DNA of 64,000 nucleotides from Aureimonas frigidaquae (lineage in GTDB: Bacteria; Pseudomonadota; Alphaproteobacteria; Rhizobiales; Rhizobiaceae), in contig NZ_BBWR01000017.1 in the NCBI RefSeq assembly GCF_001463905.1, positions 124,001 through 188,000 of the forward strand. The letters are read 5' to 3'. The notes under the pieces were generated by a model. That model searched no databases. It was given only the letters and a program-made list of their open reading frames with translations, and was not told where the DNA came from. Positions 55,128 to 63,036 of this stretch are shown here, piece after piece. Position 1 is the stretch's first letter; each line of letters opens with the position of its first letter. The position numbers and the translations under genes were made by a program.

Positions 55128-55498
55128 CCATCGGCACCGGGCTCAAGACATCCGGCGCGCGGCACGTCCTTGCGGCGGCACGATATTCCATGGCCGGACT
55201 GCGCCGGCTGTGGCACGAAACGGCCTTCCGCCACGAGGTCCTGGCCGCCAGCCTGCTCCTGGGGCTTCTCCTTCTGGCCGGATGCGGCGTGGCAGAGGTC
55301 CTGCTGCAGGCCGTGCTCCTGATGATCCTGTTCGCCTGCGAGGCATTGAACACGGCGGTCGAGGTGATCGTGGACCGGGTGTCCCCGGAGATTTCGACCT
55401 TTGCCGGCCAGGCTAAGGATCTCGGTTCCTTCGCCGTCTTCTCGCTCATTGTCGCCAACGGGCTGTTTGCAGCGGCGTCGCTGATACGGCTGGTCTGA
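55124..55498 (+). CDS. dgkA: Diacylglycerol kinase
   Basis: DgkA is a small trimeric membrane kinase that recycles diacylglycerol, the by-product when phosphoethanolamine head groups are transferred from phosphatidylethanolamine. The 124-residue protein has three hydrophobic segments and the signature ALNTAVEVIVDRVSPE, with the catalytic Glu in CEALNTAVE. The start overlaps the eptA stop, and the pairing makes biochemical sense because EptA generates diacylglycerol. Confidence 0.94.
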   Translation: MTIGTGLKTSGARHVLAAARYSMAGLRRLWHETAFRHEVLAASLLLGLLLLAGCGVAEVLLQAVLLMILFACEALNTAVEVIVDRVSPEISTFAGQAKDLGSFAVFSLIVANGLFAAASLIRLV

Positions 55499-55555
55499 TC
55501 CTTATGGTGCCGTTGCACCTTGCGATTGCAGCCTTAGCGGCTTAATCCAGAGGGC

Positions 55556-55873
55556 ATGCTTGTCCTGCGTATCCTCCTGGCGCTGATGCTCGTCCTGTCC
55601 GCAGGTGCGGCTGCGCGTGCCGCCAGCACCGTGGATGCCCCGTGCCCGAGCAAGGTCATGATACAGGCCTGCCTGAAGGCCGATCTGCAGCCGATCCTTC
55701 TGCCCGGTGCGCAGGACGGCCCGTCCTGTGCCGCCAAGGCCATCCCGGCTGCCGTCGCGGAGCTTGCCATCCGGCCGGTCCGGATCGTTTTGCCCCGGCG
55801 GCAGGCGCTGCTTCTACCGGAGGGAACCTCTCCGGCCGCGCGCGAGCGCCCACCCCGTGCCCTTCAGGCCTGA
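55556..55873 (+). CDS. Small secreted protein, unknown
   Basis: I do not recognise this 105-residue protein. It has a signal peptide (MLVLRILLALMLVLSAGAAARA, cleavage around RAAS), a short mature region with three cysteines (APCPSK, IQACLK, PSCAAK) and a Pro/Arg-rich tail. An odd cysteine number suggests one free thiol or an intermolecular disulfide. The AGAGGG before the ATG is very close (one base), so initiation may be inefficient or elsewhere. It is 57 bp after dgkA and could belong to that operon. Confidence 0.5.
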   Translation: MLVLRILLALMLVLSAGAAARAASTVDAPCPSKVMIQACLKADLQPILLPGAQDGPSCAAKAIPAAVAELAIRPVRIVLPRRQALLLPEGTSPAARERPPRALQA

Positions 55874-55960
55874 CGCATAACACCAAGACCTGAAATCGAA
55901 CTGCCATGACCTTGGGCCGCGCGCGGCCAGATGGCATGTTCCTGCATGGACGACAAGACA

Positions 55961-56407
55961 ATGAACGATCCTCGATTCGATGTGCCCTCGCGTATCCCGG
56001 CCCTCAACGGCCTCTATGCCGGCCTCTACACAGCGTCCGAAACGCTTTTGCGCGTGGTCTGCGGGCTGGCGCTCGTGACCCACGGTCTGCCGAAGATCAT
56101 GAACCCCTTCGGTGCCGTCGGCATGGTGGAGGGGCTCGGCTTCTATCCCGGCGTTTTCTGGTCGCCGCTCCTGGCGCTGACGGAGTTCTTGGGCGGACTT
56201 CTGATCGCCATCGGCTTCCTGACCCGCCCGGCCGCCCTGGCCGCGACGATCGTCCTTCTCGTGACCGTATGGTTCCACTGGATCACGCAGGGGCAGGGCT
56301 ATTCCGGCGCGGAAAAGTCCATCCTTTGGGCGGCCATCACGCTGTTCTTCGCCATTCGCGGGGCCAACCGGCACTCGGTCGACGCCGCCCTCGGACGCCA
56401 GTTCTGA
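55961..56407 (+). CDS. DoxX family membrane protein
   Basis: This 148-residue protein with four transmembrane helices belongs to the DoxX/DoxD-like group: LLRVVCGLALVTHGLPKI, then FYPGVFWSPLLALTEFLGGLLIAIGFLTRP and SILWAAITLFFAIRG. DoxX-type proteins are linked to quinone or thiol redox in membranes, but most have no tested role. The start is uncertain; ATGs at 55931 and 55946 are in the same frame, none with a good ribosome-binding site. Confidence 0.8.
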   Translation: MNDPRFDVPSRIPALNGLYAGLYTASETLLRVVCGLALVTHGLPKIMNPFGAVGMVEGLGFYPGVFWSPLLALTEFLGGLLIAIGFLTRPAALAATIVLLVTVWFHWITQGQGYSGAEKSILWAAITLFFAIRGANRHSVDAALGRQF

Positions 56408-56425
56408 CGTAACTTTTCTTAGCCG

Positions 56426-56451
56426 GGAACCAATCCCGTCGGCGGCCCGTT
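56426..56451 (+). promoter_or_regulatory. Candidate EcfG-type stress promoter for the MFS transporter
   Basis: GGAAC (56426-56430) and CGTT (56448-56451) are separated by 17 bases, an exact match to the alphaproteobacterial EcfG consensus GGAAC-N16-17-CGTT. The predicted transcript would begin near 56458, about 45 bases before the ATG at 56503. Judged by eye. Confidence 0.6.
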
Positions 56452-56502
56452 CCGGGGCCGCCGAGATGCGATCCTCCCCAGCATCCGGACAAGGAGTTCC
56501 GG

Positions 56503-57726
56503 ATGTTGGCTTCGTCGAAACCGGCGCATCGCCGGCAATCACTCTATGCGCTTGCGGCCTTGAACCTGTTCCTGGCCGATGCGCGGGACGGGCTCGGCCC
56601 GTTCCTCGACGGCTACCTGGCGACCAATGGCTGGACGCCGATGACGCTCGGCATCATCGCCACGATGGGCGGCCTCCTCGGCATGATCGCCACGCCCCTG
56701 TTCGGCGCCTATGTCGATTCCTCGCACCACAAGCGCGCGCTGATCATCCTGCCCGTCATATTCGTGACTGCGGCTGCGCTCTGGGTGCTGGCCACGCCGG
56801 ATAGCTACGCGGTCTTCGGCGGGCAGTCGCTGACAGCCATCGTGGGCGCGCTCGTCGCCCCGGCGCTGACGGGTTTAACGCTCGGCTTGGTGGGCCAGCA
56901 GGCGTTTCCGCACCAGATCGCGCGCAACGAGTTCTGGAACCATGTCGGCAACGTCCTGTCGCTGGCCGGCATCTACGCCGTCACCGTACTTTATGGGATC
57001 ACCGGGGTCGTCTTGCTGATGGCCGCGACGGCCGTGGCGGCCGTTCTGGCAACGCTGGCAATCCGCCCGGGCGATATCGATCACGATGCTGCCCGGGGAC
57101 TCGGCGCCGACGAGGGTGGGCCCCAGCCCTCCGGCTTGTCCATCCTGTTCCGCAGCCGGGGTCTGATCCTCCTGGCCGTGACGCTGATGATCTTCCATTT
57201 CGGCAATGCGCCCATGTCCCGCCTGATCGCGCAGGACTTCTCCGTCCAGCTCGGCACCCCGTTCCGCACGACAGCCATCACCACCGGTGTGTCGCAACTG
57301 TCCATGATCGTCATGGCGTTGCTGGCCCCCTGGCTCATACGGCGGCACGGGCTGGCGTCGGTCTTCCTGATCGCGCTGATCGCCTTGCCGCTGCGCGGCG
57401 CCATCGCTGGCTTCTTCACCGGCTTCGAATCGATCTTTCCGGTCCAGATCCTCGACGGCGTCGGCGCGGGGCTCATCGGCATCGCCACCCCGGTCGCTGC
57501 CGAACGCATCCTGTCTGGAACCGGACGGTTCAATGTGGGGCTTGCGGCGGTGATGACGATGCAGGGCATCGGCGCGTCATTGAGCAACCTGGTGGCCGGT
57601 TGGCTCACCGGGCTCGGCGGCTATGGCCTGGCCTACTGGGTGCATGGCGGCGTGGCAGTCTTCGCGCTGATCCTCTTCATCACCCAGTCCCGCGTCATCG
57701 CCCCGGCCGAGCCGCGCACGACATAA
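56503..57726 (+). CDS. MFS transporter, unknown substrate
   Basis: This 407-residue protein has about twelve hydrophobic segments and a central hydrophilic loop (residues ~185-215). MFS-type features are seen: FLADARDGLGPFLDGYL at the first helix, GAYVDSSHHKRALIIL between helices 2 and 3, and a second-half repeat. AAGGAG is nine bases upstream of the ATG. The substrate is unknown; many relatives are annotated as drug or metabolite exporters. An exact-match candidate EcfG promoter suggests stress induction. It follows the DoxX gene by 95 bp. Confidence 0.87.
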   Translation: MLASSKPAHRRQSLYALAALNLFLADARDGLGPFLDGYLATNGWTPMTLGIIATMGGLLGMIATPLFGAYVDSSHHKRALIILPVIFVTAAALWVLATPDSYAVFGGQSLTAIVGALVAPALTGLTLGLVGQQAFPHQIARNEFWNHVGNVLSLAGIYAVTVLYGITGVVLLMAATAVAAVLATLAIRPGDIDHDAARGLGADEGGPQPSGLSILFRSRGLILLAVTLMIFHFGNAPMSRLIAQDFSVQLGTPFRTTAITTGVSQLSMIVMALLAPWLIRRHGLASVFLIALIALPLRGAIAGFFTGFESIFPVQILDGVGAGLIGIATPVAAERILSGTGRFNVGLAAVMTMQGIGASLSNLVAGWLTGLGGYGLAYWVHGGVAVFALILFITQSRVIAPAEPRTT

Positions 57727-57746
57727 CCATCAAGTCAGCGGATGCG

Positions 57747-57771
57747 GGAACCTGTCGCGCCCCGGCGCGCT
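57747..57771 (+). promoter_or_regulatory. Candidate EcfG-type promoter for the small-protein pair
   Basis: GGAAC (57747-57751) and CGCT (57768-57771) are separated by 16 bases; the -10 has one mismatch to CGTT. The spacing suits transcription start about 20 bases before the start codon at 57797. It lies between the MFS stop and the small genes. Confidence 0.35.
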
Positions 57772-57796
57772 TCCATCCCACAACAAGGAGGTACCC

Positions 57797-57955
57797 ATGT
57801 CCGATATCAATCCGCACAAGCCTGACGATACGCGGCCCCTTCCGGAAACGGGCGAGGGAGGCCGCTCCCCCACCTACGAGGACGGGATCGAACTGGGCGA
57901 GGATGTCCCGGCCGATGCCGAAGACGCGCCGCGTCAGACGGAGGACCGGGCATGA
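57797..57955 (+). CDS. Small acidic protein of unknown function
   Basis: This 52-residue protein has a very strong ribosome-binding site, AAGGAGG, six to seven bases before ATG. The sequence is MSDINPHKPDDTRPLPETG, then glycine-rich, then GIELGEDVPADAEDAP; acidic, hydrophilic and probably disordered, with no cysteine or transmembrane segment. Its stop codon overlaps the next gene's start (ATGA). It resembles small alphaproteobacterial stress proteins of unknown role, but I cannot name a family. Confidence 0.72.
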   Translation: MSDINPHKPDDTRPLPETGEGGRSPTYEDGIELGEDVPADAEDAPRQTEDRA

Positions 57956-58188
57956 CGGATGGTGCCCTGTCCGTCCTGACCTTCGCCGCCTACCACCAGC
58001 TTGCCAGCGGCGAGCGTGTCCGTGATGTCGTCCTTCGCGATGGCGCCGGGCATAGCGCCGATGCCGGCGGTGTCGAAGTCCTGCGCGAAGCCGGGCTTCT
58101 GACCGTCGAGGGCGATCGCGGCCGCCTGACGCAAGCCGGTGAAGAAGCTCTGGACCGGCTGGTCGAGGCCATTCGCGCCGCGGCCTGA
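57952..58188 (+). CDS. Small protein of unknown function, winged-helix-like
   Basis: This 78-residue protein starts at the ATG overlapping the previous stop, with GGAGG seven bases before. It is soluble and acidic-neutral: MTDGALSVLTFAAYHQLASG, then VEVLREAGLLTVEGDRGRLT and ALDRLVEAIRAAA. The pattern of three helices and a short beta turn resembles a tiny winged helix-turn-helix, but this is not certain. It is translated together with the 52-residue protein, and there is no recognised homologue. Confidence 0.7.
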   Translation: MTDGALSVLTFAAYHQLASGERVRDVVLRDGAGHSADAGGVEVLREAGLLTVEGDRGRLTQAGEEALDRLVEAIRAAA

Positions 58189-58200
58189 GAATCGTCAAAC

Positions 58201-58228
58201 AAAAAGGGCCGCCTCGATGGGCGGCCCT
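58201..58228. terminator. Terminator at the end of the outer-membrane protein gene (leftward)
   Basis: The perfect 9-bp stem AGGGCCGCC/GGCGGCCCT (58205-58213 with 58220-58228) has a six-base loop. On the minus strand it is followed by five Ts, so it terminates the OMP transcript; it also separates the rightward small genes. Confidence 0.9.
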
Positions 58229-58252
58229 CGCTTGGCTGGAAGTTCCGAAGGC

Positions 58253-59041
58253 TCAGTTGAAGCGGTAGGAAATCTTGGCCGTGATCGTGTGGAAGTCGAA
58301 GTCGCTGGTGCCGGTGAAGTCGGTGAAGCCACCGACGCCGCCGCCGAAAGGCCCGGCCGAGAAGCGCGTCGTCGAATCGTCGTCACCGAGATTGGTGTAG
58401 AGATACTCGACGCCGAACGAGATGTTGTCCGTGGCCAGGAACTCCAGGCCGCCGCCGACCGTGTAGCCCCAGCGATCGCTGTCGTCCGGGAAGGCGACGG
58501 CGGTGGCAAAGGGGGCCGAGTTGGCTTCGAAGCGGTAGTTCACATCGCCATAGGCAACACCGCCGGTTGCATAGAGCAGGGTCTGCGGGGTGAGGAGGTA
58601 ACCGCCGCGCAGGCGGCCCGTCGCCAGAAAGTCGAGGCTGCGCTCGGCCGTGTAGAAGGCCGGCGTGCTCGAGAAGGCGCTCTGGCGCTCACCGATATCG
58701 GTGGCGTTGATGTCGAGAATGGCACCGACGACCCAGTTGCCGACCTGGTAGTCGTAGCCGACATGACCGCCGCCGACGAAGCCGGATTCGAAGCTCGACG
58801 TGTAGTTGGAGCCGAATGCACTGCCGGGGAAGGCGCCCGGGAAGCTCGGAATGATGCTGATATTGTCCGGGTTGGACGGGTTGAACCCGCCACCGGCCTG
58901 CGCACCGATATAGAAGCCGGTCCAGGACGGCGCCGTCATGGCCACGACGGGCGTGACGACGGTTTCCTCGAAGATGACATCCGCAGCCGCTGCCGGCAGG
59001 GTCGTTGCAGCAAGAAGCCCGAAGGCCGCCAGGTATTTCAT
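58253..59041 (-). CDS. Outer-membrane beta-barrel protein (Omp25/31-RopB type)
   Basis: This 262-residue protein has a signal peptide (MKYLAAFGLLAATTLPAAAA) and a C-terminal beta-barrel with alternating strands (TGFYIGAQAGGGF, GYDYQVGNWVVGAIL, LRGGYLLTPQTLLYATGG, GYTVGGGLEFLA, FGVEYLYTNLGDD), ending in HTITAKISYRFN, close to the usual terminal aromatic. It resembles the eight-stranded surface proteins common in Rhizobiales. GGAGGGG lies ahead of the ATG, so high expression is likely. The open frame upstream is not coding. It has its own terminator. Confidence 0.88.
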   Translation of the reverse strand: MKYLAAFGLLAATTLPAAAADVIFEETVVTPVVAMTAPSWTGFYIGAQAGGGFNPSNPDNISIIPSFPGAFPGSAFGSNYTSSFESGFVGGGHVGYDYQVGNWVVGAILDINATDIGERQSAFSSTPAFYTAERSLDFLATGRLRGGYLLTPQTLLYATGGVAYGDVNYRFEANSAPFATAVAFPDDSDRWGYTVGGGLEFLATDNISFGVEYLYTNLGDDDSTTRFSAGPFGGGVGGFTDFTGTSDFDFHTITAKISYRFN

Positions 59042-59310
59042 GTATTCCCCTCCAATGGATGACCCCGAAGGGCAGGACGCCCGTCGGTGGTTCGAACGCA
59101 TCGACGGGTCTTTTCGACAATGACGTCCAGCCTGCATGCATGTCAGGCCGGAATGTTAGCCGCATTACACATTTCATTGATCCAGCTTCGCGTCAGGAAG
59201 ACTTGAAGTTGCAATCCCGCGCTCCCTCAGGAGTTGCGCCGGTTTCTCGTGGTTGAAGGCACGGCATCGGCGACTATGTGTCGCGCAACGATCCCTTCGA
59301 GTGACATGCC

Positions 59311-61410
59311 GTGAACACCAATTCTGAACGCGCAAAAGCCGATGACGCGTCTTCCGAGCCGGAATCGTCCGTAGCCGCCGCGTCGAAGGATGCGCGTTAC
59401 CGAGCCCTCTTCGAGGCGATCGATGACGGCTTCTGCATTATCGAGTTCGTCGATGGATCGCACGGGCCCTTAAGCGACTACATCCATGTCGAGGCGAACA
59501 GTGGATATGAGCGCCATACCGGGATTGCCGACATTGTCGGAAAGTCCGTCTACGAAATCGCCCCGACCGAGGCGCAAGCCTGGGTGGATCTTTACGGCAA
59601 GGTCCTGGCGACGGGTCAGCCGATCCGCTTCGAGCGCGATTTCGCCGATGTCGGCCGCTATATCGAGGTCGCCGCATCGCGCCTCGAGCCGGCGAGCCTG
59701 CGGCAGGTCTCTGTCCTGTTCCGCGACGTCACCGACCGCAAGCGCGCCGAAGAAACCCTCCGGGCAAGCGAAGCCGTTGCCCGTGAGAATATCCAGCGGG
59801 TGCAGCTCGCCTTGGCGGCCGGCGCCATCATCGGCACCTGGTTCTGGGACCTGCCGACCGACCGCTTCACCATCGATGCCGCCTTTGCAGAGGCGTTCGG
59901 CCTCGATCCGGCGCTTGGCCGCGAAGGCCTGAGCCTTGCCCAGGTGGTGGACACGGTCCATCCCGACGATCGCGAGGGCCTTGCCCGCGCCATCGAGGAG
60001 GCGATCGCCCGCGGCGGCCCCTATGCGCACCAGTATCGAACTCGCCGGGCCGATGGCAAATACTACTGGCTGGAGGCGAATGGCCGCGTTGAGCTGGCCG
60101 CCGATGGGACACCGCTGAGCTTTCCCGGCGTGCTGCTCGACGTGGAGGAGCGCCGAGCGGCCGTCGCCGAACGGCTGAAGGCGAACGACATGCTGCGCCA
60201 TCTGAACGAGACGCTGGAGCAGCGCGTCGCGGACAAGACGCGTGAGCTGATGGAGGCCGAGGAAGCGCTTCGCCAGTCCCAGAAGATGGAGGCCGTCGGC
60301 CAGCTGACGGGCGGCCTGGCGCATGATTTCAACAATCTTCTGGCCGGCATTTCCGGCTCGCTCGATGTGGTGCGCACCCGCCTGCAGCAGGGCCGCATCG
60401 ACGAGCTCGACCGCTACGTCATCGCCGCGCAAGGGGCCGCCAAGCGAGCGGCATCGTTGACGCATCGGCTTCTCGCCTTTTCGCGCCGGCAGACGCTGGA
60501 CCCGAAGGCCACGGACATCAACCGGCTGGTCCACGATCTGGAAGATCTGATTCGCCGGACCGTCGGCCCCGGGATCACCGTCGAAACGGTCGCAAAGGCG
60601 GGTCTGTGGCCGACTCTCGTGGATCCGAACCAGCTCGAAAACGCCCTTCTGAACCTGTGCATCAACGCGCGCGATGCCATGCCGCATGGCGGCAGCATCA
60701 CGATCGAGACGGCCAATCGCTGGCTGGACGATCGGACCGCGCGCGAACGCGACCTGCCGCCCGGCCAATATGTTTCCATGTGCGTGTCCGATACCGGCAC
60801 CGGCATGACGCCGGCCGTGATCGAAAAGGCCTTCGATCCCTTCTTCACCACCAAGCCCATCGGTATGGGAACAGGCCTCGGCCTGTCCATGATCTATGGT
60901 TTCGTGCGCCAGTCGGGCGGCCAGGTTCGCATCTATTCGGAGGTGGGGCAGGGTGCGATGGTCTGCCTGTACCTGCCACGCCATCATGCGAGCGTGGACG
61001 CGATCGACGAACCGGAGATCGCACCTCTCGTGCGATCGCTGGAAGAAAAGTCCGTCCTGGTGGTAGATGACGAGCCACTGGTGCGGATGCTCATCGTCGA
61101 TGCAGTGGAAGAGCTGGGCCTGACGGCGATGGAGGCGGGGGACGGGCCGCAGGCGCTCAGGATCCTGCAGTCGGATGCGCCCATCGATCTTCTCATCACC
61201 GATGTCGGCCTGCCGAACGGCATGAACGGACGCCAGGTCGCCGATGCCGCGCGACAGTTGCGGCCGGGCCTCAAGGTGATGTTCGTGACTGGCTATGCCG
61301 AGAACGCCGTCCTCAGCCACGGCCATCTGGAGCCCGGCATGCAGGTGGTGACGAAGCCCTTCGACATGCTGATCCTGTCCAACCGTATCCAGGCGATGAT
61401 CGGGGGCTGA
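59311..61410 (+). CDS. PAS-PAS hybrid sensor histidine kinase with receiver
   Basis: This 699-residue soluble hybrid kinase has two PAS domains (residues ~30-145 and ~165-290), a short coiled-coil (~290-325), a HisKA domain with [13 protein letters not shown] (His338), a HATPase with [14 protein letters not shown] and [12 protein letters not shown], and a C-terminal receiver (Asp631 in LLITDVGLP, with FVTGYAENA and VVTKPFDM). Neither PAS core shows the LOV cysteine motif NCRFLQ, so it is not a LOV sensor. No transmembrane segment is seen. The start is GTG at 59311. It is followed by glsA with 34 bp, perhaps in the same transcript. Confidence 0.92.
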   Translation: MNTNSERAKADDASSEPESSVAAASKDARYRALFEAIDDGFCIIEFVDGSHGPLSDYIHVEANSGYERHTGIADIVGKSVYEIAPTEAQAWVDLYGKVLATGQPIRFERDFADVGRYIEVAASRLEPASLRQVSVLFRDVTDRKRAEETLRASEAVARENIQRVQLALAAGAIIGTWFWDLPTDRFTIDAAFAEAFGLDPALGREGLSLAQVVDTVHPDDREGLARAIEEAIARGGPYAHQYRTRRADGKYYWLEANGRVELAADGTPLSFPGVLLDVEERRAAVAERLKANDMLRHLNETLEQRVADKTRELMEAEEALRQSQKMEAVGQLTGGLAHDFNNLLAGISGSLDVVRTRLQQGRIDELDRYVIAAQGAAKRAASLTHRLLAFSRRQTLDPKATDINRLVHDLEDLIRRTVGPGITVETVAKAGLWPTLVDPNQLENALLNLCINARDAMPHGGSITIETANRWLDDRTARERDLPPGQYVSMCVSDTGTGMTPAVIEKAFDPFFTTKPIGMGTGLGLSMIYGFVRQSGGQVRIYSEVGQGAMVCLYLPRHHASVDAIDEPEIAPLVRSLEEKSVLVVDDEPLVRMLIVDAVEELGLTAMEAGDGPQALRILQSDAPIDLLITDVGLPNGMNGRQVADAARQLRPGLKVMFVTGYAENAVLSHGHLEPGMQVVTKPFDMLILSNRIQAMIGG

Positions 61411-61444
61411 CCGCCCGGTCCTGCGTATCTGAAAGAGGAACGTC

Positions 61445-62449
61445 ATGATTGAGGATCGCGGTGCGGAGGATGCGCTTCAGCCGATCGTCGAGGCCGTCGC
61501 CGACCATGTCCGCGAACGCGCGCCCGCCATCTACGAGGAAGCGGTGGCGGCTGCCGCGCAACGGGGCAAGCCGAAGCCGCGCAAGGGCGATTTCGAACGC
61601 TTCGGCATCGCCGTCCTGACGCGGCAGGGGAATATGCATGCGGCGGGCAATGCCGGCGTCGGCTTTCCCATCCAGTCCATCTCCAAAGTCTTTGCGCTCG
61701 AAGTCGCGCTGGAGGCGCTTGGGGACGCCATCTGGGAGCGGCTGGGCCGGGAGCCCTCAGGAGACCCGTTCAACTCCATCATCGATCTGGAGCGCGATCG
61801 CGGCATACCGCGCAACCCCTTCATCAACGCCGGCGCGCTTGTGGTCTGCGACATGCTCGTCGGTCTGAAGGGGAAGGCCGGGCCGAACCGACATGTCGAA
61901 CGTTTCATCGAGAGCATGCTGGACGGTGAGACCCTGAGCGTCGATGACGCGGTCATGGAGAGCGATCGCAGAGGCGGCTCGCTCAACCGCTCCCTCCTGT
62001 TCATGACGGAGCATTTCGGCAACCTCAACCATCCTGTCGAGCGGGTGATGGACGCCTATGTACGCCAATGCGCCATCACGCTCGATTGCCGCGGGCTGGC
62101 GCGGGCAGGACGGTTTCTCATGCGTGACGATCCCAATGACGGCGACGGCATTACGCGCAAGGCCGCGCACCGCGCAAGGCGGGTCCTATCCATCATGATG
62201 CTGTGCGGTCAGTATGACGGCTCGGGTGACTTCGCCTACCGTGTCGGGCTGCCGGCCAAATCAGGCGTTGGCGGCGGAATCCTGGCCATCGCCCCACACC
62301 GCGCCTCGATCGCCGTATGGTCGCCGGCATTGGACCCGATGGGCAACAGCTGGCTCGGCACACTCGGCCTGGAGCGGCTGACGGCGCTGACGGACTGGTC
62401 GGTCTTCGGCGTATCACGGCATGGTCGCAAGAGTGGCGTTGGCGGTTAA
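61445..62449 (+). CDS. glsA: Glutaminase
   Basis: GlsA hydrolyses glutamine to glutamate and ammonia and belongs to the serine-dependent beta-lactamase fold group. The 334-residue protein contains the catalytic Ser78-x-x-Lys81 in QSISKVFALE, the NPFINAGAL segment, and VGLPAKSGVGGGI near the C-terminus. GAGGA is five bases ahead of the ATG. It is a standard length (about 310-330) with no domain addition. Confidence 0.93.
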   Translation: MIEDRGAEDALQPIVEAVADHVRERAPAIYEEAVAAAAQRGKPKPRKGDFERFGIAVLTRQGNMHAAGNAGVGFPIQSISKVFALEVALEALGDAIWERLGREPSGDPFNSIIDLERDRGIPRNPFINAGALVVCDMLVGLKGKAGPNRHVERFIESMLDGETLSVDDAVMESDRRGGSLNRSLLFMTEHFGNLNHPVERVMDAYVRQCAITLDCRGLARAGRFLMRDDPNDGDGITRKAAHRARRVLSIMMLCGQYDGSGDFAYRVGLPAKSGVGGGILAIAPHRASIAVWSPALDPMGNSWLGTLGLERLTALTDWSVFGVSRHGRKSGVGG

Positions 62450-62642
62450 GATACTTGCCTGGCTGTCTATTGCACGGGGAGCCTGAACGCCAATCGGCCC
62501 TAGACTTCCGGTTGTGCGGGCGTGAGATGCGGTCGCCGACTTGAAGGTCTTGGGCTTGGCCTCATGCGGCACGCACTTTCGCACCCGAACCATTCCGGGG
62601 CAGCCGACCGATGCGTGCCCGACAGCCGGGACCACGCCATTC

Positions 62643-63014
62643 ATGCTCATCGATGCCGCCGACGCTGCGCAGATCTATTCCATCGGTTACGTCAGCCGCT
62701 TCGTGGGGGAGCCGGCGCCCGAGGCGCTGGACGACCTTCTGTCGCGCTCGGCCGCCTATAACAGCCGGGTAGGCATAACAGGCTGCGTCGGCATCCTTCG
62801 CAGCGATGTAATGCAGGTCCTCGAAGGCCCGCAGAGTGCGGTGGTCGATCTGTTCCGCAAGATACAGATCGACAAGCGGCACACGGATATCGCGCAGACC
62901 TTCGCCCTGAATGTGCGGGCGCGTCACTTTGCGGATTGGTCGATGGTCAGCCTTCCCTTCGGCGTCGTCGTCGGGATGGTGGACCAGATCCGGCGCGTGC
63001 ACGAGCGGCCGTAA
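62643..63014 (+). CDS. BLUF-domain blue-light sensor protein
   Basis: BLUF proteins bind FAD and sense blue light. This 123-residue protein is a single-domain BLUF: IYSIGYVS with Tyr12, AYNSRVGITGCV with Asn40, DVMQVLEGPQ with Gln58, DKRHTDI and a C-terminal FADWSMVS with Trp99, which are the residues needed for flavin photochemistry. It has no attached output domain, so it must act by protein-protein contact. The start at 62643 puts the domain near the N-terminus, while the frame is open back to 62541. It converges on the PAS-HWE kinase, 22 bp apart. Confidence 0.9.
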   Translation: MLIDAADAAQIYSIGYVSRFVGEPAPEALDDLLSRSAAYNSRVGITGCVGILRSDVMQVLEGPQSAVVDLFRKIQIDKRHTDIAQTFALNVRARHFADWSMVSLPFGVVVGMVDQIRRVHERP

Positions 63015-63036
63015 AGCCGCTTGCGGTCCCATTGTG

